Program-made: the position numbers and the translations under genes
Assembly (NCBI GenBank): GCA_017407325.1
Contig: JAFQWV010000005.1
Coordinates: 1-64,000 of the forward strand
Reading direction: 5' to 3'
Length of the DNA stretch: 64,000 nt
DNA from: Clostridia bacterium
GTDB taxonomy: Bacteria > Bacillota > Clostridia > Christensenellales > Borkfalkiaceae
Shown: positions 42,565-50,788 of the stretch, in pieces
Layout: each line of letters starts with the position of its first letter
Position numbering within the stretch: position 1 is the first letter of the stretch
Notes under the pieces: generated by a model
Seen by the model: the letters and a program-made list of their open reading frames with translations, nothing else
What the model was told of the DNA's origin: nothing
Databases searched by the model: none

Positions 42565-43263
42565 ATGTTTAGTAAAGACCACTTTTTAAGATTTTATAAA
42601 GGCTTTTTTATCGAAGGTGGCTATAAAGTAGTGTTAAAAGGCTTAGGTAATACCTTATCTATTGCCTTTTTAGCACTTATTATAGGTATGATTGTCGGTA
42701 GTATTATCGCAATTATAAAAATCAACCCTTCAAAAAGCAAATTTAATAAAGTAATACAAAAAGTATGCGACGGCTACGTTGCGCTATTTCGCGGAACGCC
42801 TATCGTCGTACAATTATTACTCACCTATTACGGTTTGTTTGGTTCTCTTAACATCTCTGCGTTTCAAACTGCTATTTTAATTTTCGGTTTGAACAGTTCT
42901 GCCTACGTTTCTGAAATTATTCGTGGCGGAATTAACTCGGTTGATATCGGTCAAACGGAAGCAAGCCGTTCTTTAGGGTTACCTTTCCCAACGACCATGG
43001 TAAGAATTATATTGCCACAGGCAATAAAGAACACCCTACCGACTCTCGGCAACGAATTTATCAGCTTGCTTAAAGAAACGTCAGTTTGTTTGTTCGTAGG
43101 TGTAATCGACTTAACCAACGCCTTCTATACTATTGCGTTTAGTAAAATCGAATACTTCTATACGTTCACGTTCTTGGCTCTTTCCTATTTGATTATTGTA
43201 ATAGGCGTAACTTTTTTATTTAAACTTATTGAAAGGAGAATGAAGAAAAGTGATAGAAATTAA
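42565..43263 (+). CDS. Polar amino-acid ABC transporter permease
   Basis: 232 residues with about five membrane helices. LKGLGNTLSIAFLALIIG at the N-terminus and the EAA loop (EASRSLGLPFPTTMVRIILP) are typical of HisM/GlnP-type permeases. It couples to the ATPase encoded immediately downstream; the reading frames overlap by 14 bases. Confidence 0.95.
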   Translation: MFSKDHFLRFYKGFFIEGGYKVVLKGLGNTLSIAFLALIIGMIVGSIIAIIKINPSKSKFNKVIQKVCDGYVALFRGTPIVVQLLLTYYGLFGSLNISAFQTAILIFGLNSSAYVSEIIRGGINSVDIGQTEASRSLGLPFPTTMVRIILPQAIKNTLPTLGNEFISLLKETSVCLFVGVIDLTNAFYTIAFSKIEYFYTFTFLALSYLIIVIGVTFLFKLIERRMKKSDRN

Positions 43264-44056
43264 TAATCTTTCAAAAAGTTTCGGTAGTAAAAAAGTATTA
43301 AACGGAATTTCGTTAAACGTTGAAAAAGGCGACAAAATCGTTTTACTCGGTCCAAGCGGAAGCGGTAAATCAACGCTTTTAAGATGTATCAATCTTTTAA
43401 ACGATTACGACGGCGGAGAAATTTTATATAACGGACAAGACGTAACTAAACTTGACGTAAATTTATACCGTCAAAAAGTGGGAATGGTTTTCCAACACTT
43501 TAACCTGTTTAAACATATGACTGTTTTACAGAACATTATGTTTGCGCCTATTTTCTACGGAAAAAAACAGATTAAAGAAAAAAAGAAATTACTAAAACAA
43601 AACCCTGAACTTATCAACGACGAATACGTAAAAAGTTTACCTGACAACCTAGCCCAAGTAAAAGAAAACGCGAAAATTCGTGCTATGGAATTACTTGAAA
43701 AAGTTGGCTTAAGCGAAAAAGCGAACGAATATCCTTCAACGCTATCTGGCGGGCAACAACAACGTATCGCTATCGTTCGCGCAGTTGCTAATAACCCTGA
43801 AGTTTTATTGTTCGACGAACCTACTTCTGCGCTTGACATTGAAATGATTCAAGAAGTTTTAGAAGTTATCGAGCAACTTGCAAACGAAGGCATGACTATG
43901 GTTATCGTTACGCACGAACTAAAGTTCGCTAAAAACATAGCGTCAAAAATCGTTTTCTTAAACGAAGGCGATATTTTGGAAGTTGGAACTCCAGACGAGA
44001 TTTTCAACCACCCAAAACACCCAAGACTTTTGGAGTTTTTGGAAAAAACAAAATAA
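43250..44056 (+). CDS. Polar amino-acid ABC transporter ATPase
   Basis: 268 residues, GlnQ/HisP type. Walker A GPSGSGKST, signature LSGGQQQR, Walker B LLFDEPTSALD and switch VTHEL are all intact, unlike the ATPase at 8617. It is longer than the usual 240 because of an insertion of about 30 residues (GKKQIKEKKKLLKQNPE...) in the helical domain after FAPIFY. It starts at GTG 43250 with AGGAG 11 bases upstream. Confidence 0.95.
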   Translation: MIEINNLSKSFGSKKVLNGISLNVEKGDKIVLLGPSGSGKSTLLRCINLLNDYDGGEILYNGQDVTKLDVNLYRQKVGMVFQHFNLFKHMTVLQNIMFAPIFYGKKQIKEKKKLLKQNPELINDEYVKSLPDNLAQVKENAKIRAMELLEKVGLSEKANEYPSTLSGGQQQRIAIVRAVANNPEVLLFDEPTSALDIEMIQEVLEVIEQLANEGMTMVIVTHELKFAKNIASKIVFLNEGDILEVGTPDEIFNHPKHPRLLEFLEKTK

Positions 44057-44064
44057 TAACAAAC

Positions 44065-44095
44065 AAAAATACGCGACTTTTAATCGCGTATTTTT
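44065..44095. terminator. Bidirectional terminator
   Basis: AAAAATACGCGA / TCGCGTATTTTT between the convergent amino-acid operon and dtxR-type gene. Confidence 0.88.
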
Positions 44096-44460
44096 TATTT
44101 ATGTTCGAAATATTTTTTTATTGCTAAAAAGGTTTCGTCACTTATCACGTGCTCGATTTTGCAGGCGTCTTCGTCAGCCGTTTCGTTTGATACGCCAAGT
44201 GCGATGAAACAGTTTTTTAAAACGGTATGTCGCTCGTAAGTCTTTTTCGCAACCGAAATTCCTAACTCGGTAAGTTTTAGATAGCCTTTTTCGTCTGCTT
44301 CGACGTAGCCACCGTTTTTCAAAATTCCTATCGCACGCGAAACGCTCGGTTTAGAATAACCCAAATACTCCGCAATATCAATCGAGCGCACGCTCGGTTT
44401 TTGTTTTGATAAAACGAAAATTGATTCAATATACATTTCGCCTGATTCTTGCAAACCCAT
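44095..44460 (-). CDS. DtxR/MntR-family metal-dependent repressor
   Basis: 121 residues. QESGEMYIESIFVL and VRSIDIAEYLGYSKPSVSRAIGIL form the winged HTH. The dimerisation and metal part has RHTVLKN...DEDACKIEHVISDE with the expected His and Glu-His ligands. ATG 44460 (AGGGG seven bases upstream) fits the family start. It is last in the feoAB operon and probably represses it through the two DtxR-type boxes upstream of feoA when Fe(II) or Mn(II) is abundant. Confidence 0.9.
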   Translation of the reverse strand: MGLQESGEMYIESIFVLSKQKPSVRSIDIAEYLGYSKPSVSRAIGILKNGGYVEADEKGYLKLTELGISVAKKTYERHTVLKNCFIALGVSNETADEDACKIEHVISDETFLAIKKYFEHK

Positions 44461-44464
44461 AACT

Positions 44465-44656
44465 CTACCCCTTTTTGCTATCATCGTTTTTTTGCGTATG
44501 ACAACTTCCACTCATTGGACAGTTAGAGCATCCACAACCACAACTTGACTTCCCCTGCTTTTTTTGTCTTATAAGATGAAAAATTATCAACGATATCACT
44601 AAAACTATAATAATCGCAACGATTATCGTCGCTAAATTTGCTTTTAACCAAATCAT
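44465..44656 (-). CDS. FeoB-associated Cys-rich membrane protein
   Basis: 63 residues: one membrane helix (about 5-27) and a cysteine-rich cytosolic tail (CGCGCSNCPMSGSCH). It is the FeoB-associated small protein often found after feoB in Firmicutes. AGGTG lies six bases before ATG 44656; a GTG nine bases upstream overlaps that site. Confidence 0.88.
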   Translation of the reverse strand: MIWLKANLATIIVAIIIVLVISLIIFHLIRQKKQGKSSCGCGCSNCPMSGSCHTQKNDDSKKG

Positions 44657-44676
44657 AATAAGCACCTATAAGTCGA

Positions 44677-46791
44677 TTAATTACCTTTTTTAGGCATAGG
44701 CTTAAAAATCATATACGCTAAAAATAAAGCTGCAATAATCGCAAATATTAAACCTACCACGTAAACGTTCCCAGAAAACGCCGAACCTAATTGGAAGATA
44801 ATAAGCGATATAATATATGCAAATATACATTGATACGAAATTGCAAAAATAGTCCACTTCGCGCTGTTCATTTCGCGTTTTATCGCGCCCATTGCCGCAA
44901 AGCACGGTGCGCATAAAAGGTTAAAGACCATAAACGAGTAGGCAGAAATTTGCGACATATCCGTAAAGTTTAAAACTTCTAAAACGCTTACGACTTCTTC
45001 TTTTGCGATAAGCCCCATAAAAGTTGCCACGGTTGATGGAATATTTCCAAAACCAAGTGGAGCAAAAATCCAGCAAACGGCTTTTCCAATATAACCTAAA
45101 ATACTGTTTTCAAGTTCCATTTCAAGCCCGAATCCAAACCCAGCGCCAGTATTTCCAAAACGCGACAATACCCAAATTGCCATAGAACCAAGTAAAATTA
45201 TTGTGCCTGCTTTTTTAATAAACGACCAACCACGTTCCCAAGTGTTTTTTAGTACGCTTGATGCCGTCGGCATATGATAGGACGGAAGCTCCATTACAAA
45301 CGGAGCAACTTCACCACTAAATAATTTAGTCTTTTTAAGTATAATACCCGAAATTACTATTGCAAAAATTCCTATAAAATACGCGCTAGGCGCAACCCAC
45401 CACGCACCACCGAATAAAGTTGAGGCAACAAGTGCAATAATCGGCAATTTCGCGCTACAAGGTATGAAAGTCGTAGTAATTATCGTCATTTTGCGGTCTT
45501 TGTCGTTTTCTATCGTTCTTGACGCCATAATACCCGGAACGCCACAGCCCGTACCTATAAGCATAGGAATAAACGATTTTCCGCTTAGTCCGAACTTTCT
45601 GAAAATTCTGTCCATAACGAACGCAATTCTCGACATATAACCGCACGCTTCTAAGAAAGAAAGCATTAAAAATAGAACTAAAATTTGCGGAACAAACCCA
45701 AGCACCGAGCCTACGCCCCCGATTATTCCGTCAATTATAAGACTTTTCAGCCAGTCGGCACAATTAATGCTCGTAAGCATATTATCAAAAAGCACGGGAA
45801 TACCGTCAACCCAAACGGACGAACCGAACAGATAGAAACCGTCACCGAAAAGCCCGTCGTTAGTCCAGTCGGTTACCCACGCGCCAACCGTCGTTACGGA
45901 AATAAAGTACACCAAAAACATAATGACGGCAAATATTGGAAGGGCAAGATATCTGTTAGTTAAAACTGCGTCAATTTTGTCAGAAGTTGAAAGTTTGCCT
46001 GCATTTTTCTTTTTATAGCATTTTGACAAGACTTTTGCAACGTAATCATAACGCTCGTTAGTGATGATGCTTTCTGCATCGTCGTCGAACTCGTCTTCAA
46101 CGAGTTTGATATCTTTTTCGATATGTAAAAGCTTATTTTCTTCAATCTTTAAAGCTTCTAAAACCTTTTTATCGCGTTCAAAAATTTTGATAGCGTACCA
46201 GCGTTGTCTATCTTCTTCCATTTCGTGTATAACCGCTTCTTCAATGTGCGCGATAGCGTGTTCAACAGGTCCTGAAAAGATATGTTTTGGAATATTTTTA
46301 CCAAGTTTTGCTTGCTCTATCGCAATTTCAGACGCTTCGTCGATACCGTCACCCTTAAGCGCAGAAATTTCAACTATTTTACAGCCAAGCGCGTGCGATA
46401 AACCGTCAATATCCAAAAAGTCGCCGTTTTTTCTTACGACGTCCATCATATTAATCGCAACGACGACTGGGATTCCAAGCTCTTTAAGTTGAGTCGTCAG
46501 ATACAAGTTTCTCTCAATATTAGTTCCGTCAACGATATTTAAAATAACGTCAGGACGTTCGTCTAAAAGATAGTTTCGCGCAACAACTTCTTCTAAGGTG
46601 TACGGCGAAAGTGAATAGATACCGGGTAAATCCGTTACTATAACCCCTTCTTGTTTTTTAAGTTTTCCTTCTTTCTTTTCTACCGTAACGCCCGGCCAAT
46701 TTCCAACGAATTGGTTCGAGCCTGTTAGCGCGTTAAAAAGAGTCGTTTTTCCGCTGTTCGGATTTCCGACAAGCGCAATTTTTATTTCCAT
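44677..46791 (-). CDS. feoB: Ferrous iron transporter FeoB
   Basis: 704 residues. The G domain is GNPNSGKTTLFNALTG at the N-terminus with DLPGIYSL (G3) and NMMD (G4). A GDI-like helical part (about 170-280) follows, then a membrane domain with the Gate motif GTGCGVPGIMA. It imports Fe(II). The gene order feoA-feoB-Cys-rich protein-dtxR is complete. Confidence 0.97.
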   Translation of the reverse strand: MEIKIALVGNPNSGKTTLFNALTGSNQFVGNWPGVTVEKKEGKLKKQEGVIVTDLPGIYSLSPYTLEEVVARNYLLDERPDVILNIVDGTNIERNLYLTTQLKELGIPVVVAINMMDVVRKNGDFLDIDGLSHALGCKIVEISALKGDGIDEASEIAIEQAKLGKNIPKHIFSGPVEHAIAHIEEAVIHEMEEDRQRWYAIKIFERDKKVLEALKIEENKLLHIEKDIKLVEDEFDDDAESIITNERYDYVAKVLSKCYKKKNAGKLSTSDKIDAVLTNRYLALPIFAVIMFLVYFISVTTVGAWVTDWTNDGLFGDGFYLFGSSVWVDGIPVLFDNMLTSINCADWLKSLIIDGIIGGVGSVLGFVPQILVLFLMLSFLEACGYMSRIAFVMDRIFRKFGLSGKSFIPMLIGTGCGVPGIMASRTIENDKDRKMTIITTTFIPCSAKLPIIALVASTLFGGAWWVAPSAYFIGIFAIVISGIILKKTKLFSGEVAPFVMELPSYHMPTASSVLKNTWERGWSFIKKAGTIILLGSMAIWVLSRFGNTGAGFGFGLEMELENSILGYIGKAVCWIFAPLGFGNIPSTVATFMGLIAKEEVVSVLEVLNFTDMSQISAYSFMVFNLLCAPCFAAMGAIKREMNSAKWTIFAISYQCIFAYIISLIIFQLGSAFSGNVYVVGLIFAIIAALFLAYMIFKPMPKKGN

Positions 46792-46844
46792 TGTTTTTCT
46801 CCAAATATTACTAAAACCAGCCTAAAACCGACTTATAGCGCGAT

Positions 46845-47066
46845 TTATTCAACTTCTATAAGTTCTGCATCACTTTTTCTTATGGATAATTCATAGCCCC
46901 TTACGGTAAGCTCAATCGGGTCGCCAAGCGGTGCAACCTTTCTTACGGTTACCACCGTTCCCTTAGTTATTCCCATATCCATAATTCTTCGTCTTAACGC
47001 CCCTTCGCCGTAAAGCTTTACGACTTTTGCGCTTGAGCCAATTTTTACTTCTTTTAAAGTTTTCAT
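46845..47066 (-). CDS. feoA: FeoA, SH3-like accessory protein of FeoB
   Basis: 73 residues, the typical size. The KVVKLYGEGALRRRIMDMGI and PLGDPIELTVRGYELSIR blocks are typical of FeoA, which modulates FeoB. AGGTG lies six bases before the ATG. It is the first gene of the iron operon, directly downstream of the DtxR-type boxes. Confidence 0.95.
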   Translation of the reverse strand: MKTLKEVKIGSSAKVVKLYGEGALRRRIMDMGITKGTVVTVRKVAPLGDPIELTVRGYELSIRKSDAELIEVE

Positions 47067-47092
47067 TTATATCACCTATCTGAAAAGCTACA

Positions 47093-47110
47093 AGTTAGCG
47101 CAGGCTAACT
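47093..47110. promoter_or_regulatory. DtxR-type box 1
   Basis: AGTTAGC-GCAG-GCTAACT, perfect 7-bp arms, close to the DtxR consensus TTAGGTTAGSCTAACCTAA. It lies between the promoter and feoA. Confidence 0.82.
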
Positions 47111-47126
47111 GAAACTCTTAAAAATG

Positions 47127-47144
47127 AGTTAGCCAACGCTAACT
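47127..47144. promoter_or_regulatory. DtxR-type box 2
   Basis: AGTTAGC-CAAC-GCTAACT, perfect arms, covering the expected transcription start just after the -10 box. Confidence 0.84.
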
Positions 47145-47150
47145 GTTTAT

Positions 47151-47179
47151 ATAATAACACTTAAAAATTTTTTCGTCAA
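47151..47179 (-). promoter_or_regulatory. Promoter of feo operon
   Basis: Minus strand TTGACG (47179-47174), 17 bp, TATTAT (47156-47151). Confidence 0.78.
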
Positions 47180-47294
47180 CTAAATTTTGACATTTTTTTA
47201 ATTTTCCTAAAAATATTTTATGCAAGAAACGATAAAAAAATGAAAACGGAAAAGTTGCTCTTTAATTAGGGATTTTAATCCATAACAAAAGTAT

Positions 47295-47608
47295 AGCACA
47301 CTATACTTCGCTAAAAGCGAAATGTAGTGTGCTTTTTATATCCACAAAATTAAGTTATAAATAGTTGTATTTTTAGCCTTATGGCTAAAAGTTATATGCA
47401 AAACAGGTTTTGCGTTATATTTGCGAGAGCAAATTCAAGGTTCTGCCTAGCAGGTTCTTATATTTTTCTCTCGCAGTTATATTAAATAAATCCAAAACTT
47501 GCCATAGGCGAATATCACTGCCGTAGGCAATATCACTCGTCGTTAGACGAATATAACAAATCCGCAAGGATTTATTTAGTTGTCGCTTTTCCCTACGGGA
47601 AGAGCGAC
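47295..47608 (+). repeat. Hairpin-linker array A2 (copy 2 of the ~312-bp dispersed element)
   Basis: It fills most of the 550-bp gap between the amidohydrolase and feoA. It has the same ends as A1 (AGCACACTA...TAGTGTGC hairpin; ATTTATTTAGTTG near the end), the same linkers (GTTATAT, then ATATCAC/ATATAAC) and a 37-bp identical block (47525-47561). The hairpins between differ: AAATCC-GCAA-GGATTT here versus AAATTTG-CTTG-CAAATTT in A1. It ends nine bases from the amidohydrolase stop. The remaining 47180-47294 holds no gene. Confidence 0.87.
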
Positions 47609-47616
47609 AATCGTTT

Positions 47617-48411
47617 TCATTTTTTTAAAAGTTTTAAGGCGTTTTTGTATAAAATCTTTTCTTTATCTTCAGTTTCAAGTTTAATATTATTGAAATAATC
47701 GACGTAAGATTTTTGACTTTTCCAAGGGCTGTCCGTTCCAAACAAAATTTTATCTGCACCGTGACTTTTTACAATATCGATAAATAAATCTACGCTCATT
47801 TCGTCAAGCGAAAAACTTGTATCAAAATATGCACTTATTCCGCACATATACTTCTTAACTTCTTCGAAATATCCTAACGCGCCAGTGTGCGATAAAACTA
47901 ATTTTTTAGGTTTTACAGTCTTTACTAAATCTATAATCATATCGGGAGTCGCCCTTTCAATATCACGAAAAGACGCGTCAGTTCCCGTGTGGAATACGGT
48001 TATAAGGTCAAGTTCTTCAGCAAAATTTAAAACACGCTCGTTTTCGATAGAGTTTATGTCGCTCTCTTGAAAATACGGGTGTAATTTTATTCCTAAAAAG
48101 CCTAGGTCTTTAATAATTTTAAGTTTTTCTTTAACGTTTTGGCACAGTGGATGAATTGCCCCAAAGCTTAGAATTTCGGCATACTTTTCATTTTGCTCTT
48201 TTAATTTTTTAATAGTCCCTTCAAAATGAGTCGGGTTTGTCAAAATCGGAAGATTAACCGACAAATCAACGCCAGCACTTTTCATTTCCGTTAGTAAATC
48301 GTTAGCACTTCCCCCGATTGCACGCGTATAACCGCTTGAATTTTCAAGGCTTTCGACGGCTCTATCTGCGATATTATCAGGGAATATATGTGTATGAAAA
48401 TCTATAATCAT
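47617..48411 (-). CDS. Amidohydrolase-superfamily metal-dependent hydrolase
   Basis: 264 residues, a TIM-barrel hydrolase: MIIDFHTHIFPDN (metal HxH), GIKLHPYFQE, VLSHTGALGYFE and LFGTDSPWKS (Asp) are the metal and catalytic blocks of the ACMSD/amidohydrolase-2 group. AGGTG precedes ATG 48411. It follows the ACT-domain gene, separated by a hairpin, and may belong to the aryl-acid cluster, but the substrate is unknown. Confidence 0.85.
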   Translation of the reverse strand: MIIDFHTHIFPDNIADRAVESLENSSGYTRAIGGSANDLLTEMKSAGVDLSVNLPILTNPTHFEGTIKKLKEQNEKYAEILSFGAIHPLCQNVKEKLKIIKDLGFLGIKLHPYFQESDINSIENERVLNFAEELDLITVFHTGTDASFRDIERATPDMIIDLVKTVKPKKLVLSHTGALGYFEEVKKYMCGISAYFDTSFSLDEMSVDLFIDIVKSHGADKILFGTDSPWKSQKSYVDYFNNIKLETEDKEKILYKNALKLLKK

Positions 48412-48426
48412 TTTACACCTATAAAA

Positions 48427-48459
48427 GACACATAGCCCCAAAACACGGGGCTATGTGTC
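48427..48459 (-). terminator. Hairpin between ACT and amidohydrolase genes
   Basis: GACACATAGCCCC / GGGGCTATGTGTC, perfect 13-bp stem, followed on the minus strand by TTTTAT and then the ribosome site. It probably reduces read-through into the amidohydrolase. Confidence 0.72.
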
Positions 48460-48468
48460 GATTATCAA

Positions 48469-48855
48469 TTACTTTTTCATAATTTCTTGAACTTTTTGAT
48501 AGTCTTTCGTTTTAATAATTACGCTTGCAGTTTCGCCGTGAAGAGATAGTCCGTACATATATTCAATATTGACACCAGCTTTTGCAAGTTTTTCCATAAG
48601 GTGCGAAAGTGCGCCAACTTCGTGGTTAATTTCAACGATTAAAACGTCTGAAACTTTTGCAGAAAAACCTTTCTCTTTAAGCGCTTTACTACCTTCTTCA
48701 GGCTTATCAACGATAATTCTTAAAAGACCGTAATCACTTGTGTCAGCTAGGCTGAGTGATAAAATGTTTACACCGTTTTCTCTCAAAACGGACAAAACTT
48801 CGCCAAGTCTACCTTCTCTGTTTTCAATAAAAACTGAAATTTGTTTAGATAGCAT
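48469..48855 (-). CDS. Tandem ACT-domain protein
   Basis: 128 residues made of two ACT domains (QISVFIENREGRLGEVLSVL and VLIVEINHEVGALSHLMEKL). ACT domains bind amino acids. In many anaerobes this protein sits beside paaK and iorAB, probably sensing aromatic amino acids. It follows the second paaK by 22 bases. Confidence 0.92.
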   Translation of the reverse strand: MLSKQISVFIENREGRLGEVLSVLRENGVNILSLSLADTSDYGLLRIIVDKPEEGSKALKEKGFSAKVSDVLIVEINHEVGALSHLMEKLAKAGVNIEYMYGLSLHGETASVIIKTKDYQKVQEIMKK

Positions 48856-48877
48856 AATCTTCTCTCCTTATTAATTA

Positions 48878-50176
48878 TTAACTTAATTTTCTCTTATCCA
48901 AAACGCGCTTTGCCTTACCCATACTTCTTTCGATAGAGTTCGGTTCTACGAGTTTAACCTTAACCGACAAACCAATAATTTGTTGAATATTTTTTGCAAC
49001 TTCCTTAGTAATTCTTTCGATTTCGCGAATTTCGTCAAATAACGCACCTGAACTTAGCTCTACTTGAACTTCGAGAGTGTCAAGATTTCCTTGTCTTTCA
49101 ACAATAATTAAATATTGCGGAGCGACTTCCTTAACTTGTAAAAGTGCCGTTTCAATCTGGCTTGGGAACACGTTTACACCACGAATAATAAGCATATCGT
49201 CACTTCTTCCCTTAAAGCGAGAAATTCTTGCGCTTGTTCTTCCACACTCGCACTTTTCGTATGAAATTGAAGTTAAATCTCTCGTTCTGTAACGAATAAG
49301 CGGAATACCTTCTTTAGTTAAAGTCGTAAATACAAGTTCACCCGTTTCACCTTCAGCAAGTGGTTTAAGCGTTTCAGGATCGACTATTTCAGGTAAGAAA
49401 TGGTCTTCGCAAACGTGAAGTCCTTTGTGATAGATACAGTCGCACGCAACGCCCGGTCCCATCATTTCTGAAAGTCCATAGATATCGTGCGCAGAAATAT
49501 GCAACTTTTCTTCTATCATTTTACGCATATTTTCAGTCCAAGGCTCTGCACCGTTAATTGATGCTTTTAATTTGATTTTGTCAATCAAGCCTTCGTTTTC
49601 TAAAGTTTCTGCAATATGTAATAAATAACTTGGAGTACAAGCAATACCGGTTGCGCCAAAGTCTATCATAAGGTCGACGAGTTTTTTCGTGTTACCAGTC
49701 GACATTGGAACGGTTGAAGCACCGATAAGCTCAGAGCCGTAGTGCGCGCCCAAACCACCTGTAAACAAGCCGTAACCGTAAGCAACTTGAATAATATCGT
49801 CTTTGCCAAGTCCTGCCATAGTTAAACATCTTGCAACGCACTCTGACCACATATCAATATCAAATTTAGTATAACCAACGACGGTAGGCTTACCTGTTGT
49901 ACCACTTGAAGCGTGAATTCTTACAATCTCGCTTTGTGGAACGGCAAAAGTTCCGAACGGATAGTTATCGCGCAAATCGCTTTTTGTAGTAAACGGCAAC
50001 TTTTCGATATCCTTTAAAGTTTTGATATCGCTAGGCTTTACGCCCACTTTATCCATTTTGTCGCGATAATATTTTAAGTTGTTATACGCGCGAGTTACTA
50101 CGTCTTGTAAATTTTTTAATTGAAGTGCTTCAAGCTCACTTCTTTCCATACACTCAATTTCTTTATTCCAAATCAT
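48878..50176 (-). CDS. paaK: Phenylacetate-CoA ligase 2
   Basis: 432 residues. [19 protein letters not shown] is the AMP/phosphate-binding motif; [24 protein letters not shown] with its cysteines and the C-terminal [19 protein letters not shown] are typical of PaaK. It activates aryl-acetates with ATP and CoA. It is a paralog of the 52519 gene. Confidence 0.93.
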   Translation of the reverse strand: MIWNKEIECMERSELEALQLKNLQDVVTRAYNNLKYYRDKMDKVGVKPSDIKTLKDIEKLPFTTKSDLRDNYPFGTFAVPQSEIVRIHASSGTTGKPTVVGYTKFDIDMWSECVARCLTMAGLGKDDIIQVAYGYGLFTGGLGAHYGSELIGASTVPMSTGNTKKLVDLMIDFGATGIACTPSYLLHIAETLENEGLIDKIKLKASINGAEPWTENMRKMIEEKLHISAHDIYGLSEMMGPGVACDCIYHKGLHVCEDHFLPEIVDPETLKPLAEGETGELVFTTLTKEGIPLIRYRTRDLTSISYEKCECGRTSARISRFKGRSDDMLIIRGVNVFPSQIETALLQVKEVAPQYLIIVERQGNLDTLEVQVELSSGALFDEIREIERITKEVAKNIQQIIGLSVKVKLVEPNSIERSMGKAKRVLDKRKLS

Positions 50177-50209
50177 CTGTCTACTCCTATTAATCGCTAT
50201 ATAACGCGA

Positions 50210-50785
50210 TTATTCGCCTTTTTCGTAACCTAATAAAAATGCTTTTTTGTTAAGTTCAATCGTTTTTGGTGGAACGGTTTCTTCAATTACCGAAAGCCAA
50301 TCTTCAACCTTAAAGTCGAGATGCTTTGCAGCTAAGCCCAAAATAATAAGGTTAAAAACTCTTGAATTTCCAAGCTTTATTGCTTCTTCGTTTGCGTTTA
50401 CGCTGTAAACGGTGTGACCTTTTTTAAGCTCGTCAACGATATCCTTTGGATATTCGCACGCACCGATAACTACAGGCATAGGATCAATTCTTACGTCGTT
50501 TAAAACGATTACGCCGTCGTCTTTTAAAAAGTCTTGATAGCGAATTGCTTCAAGCCTCTCAAAAGCGATTAAAACGTCAGCCATACCTTCTTCGACGATA
50601 GGCTCGTAAACCTTGTCGCCGTAACGAACGAAGGTAACTACGCTACCACCGCGCTGAGCCATACCGTGCACTTCTGAAAGTTTAACGTCATAGCCGTATT
50701 TTCTTATAAGATTACCTAAAATTCTACTTGTAAGGAGCGTTCCTTGCCCACCAACGCCGACAATCATTATGTTTTTGGTTTCCAT
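50210..50785 (-). CDS. iorB: Indolepyruvate oxidoreductase subunit beta
   Basis: 191 residues. NIMIVGVGGQGTLLTSRILG and SEVHGMAQRGGSVVTFVRYG identify the gamma-type domain of 2-oxoacid:ferredoxin oxidoreductases. Together with IorA it interconverts aryl-pyruvates and aryl-acetyl-CoA with ferredoxin. It starts three bases after iorA. Confidence 0.95.
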   Translation of the reverse strand: METKNIMIVGVGGQGTLLTSRILGNLIRKYGYDVKLSEVHGMAQRGGSVVTFVRYGDKVYEPIVEEGMADVLIAFERLEAIRYQDFLKDDGVIVLNDVRIDPMPVVIGACEYPKDIVDELKKGHTVYSVNANEEAIKLGNSRVFNLIILGLAAKHLDFKVEDWLSVIEETVPPKTIELNKKAFLLGYEKGE

Positions 50786-50788
50786 AGT

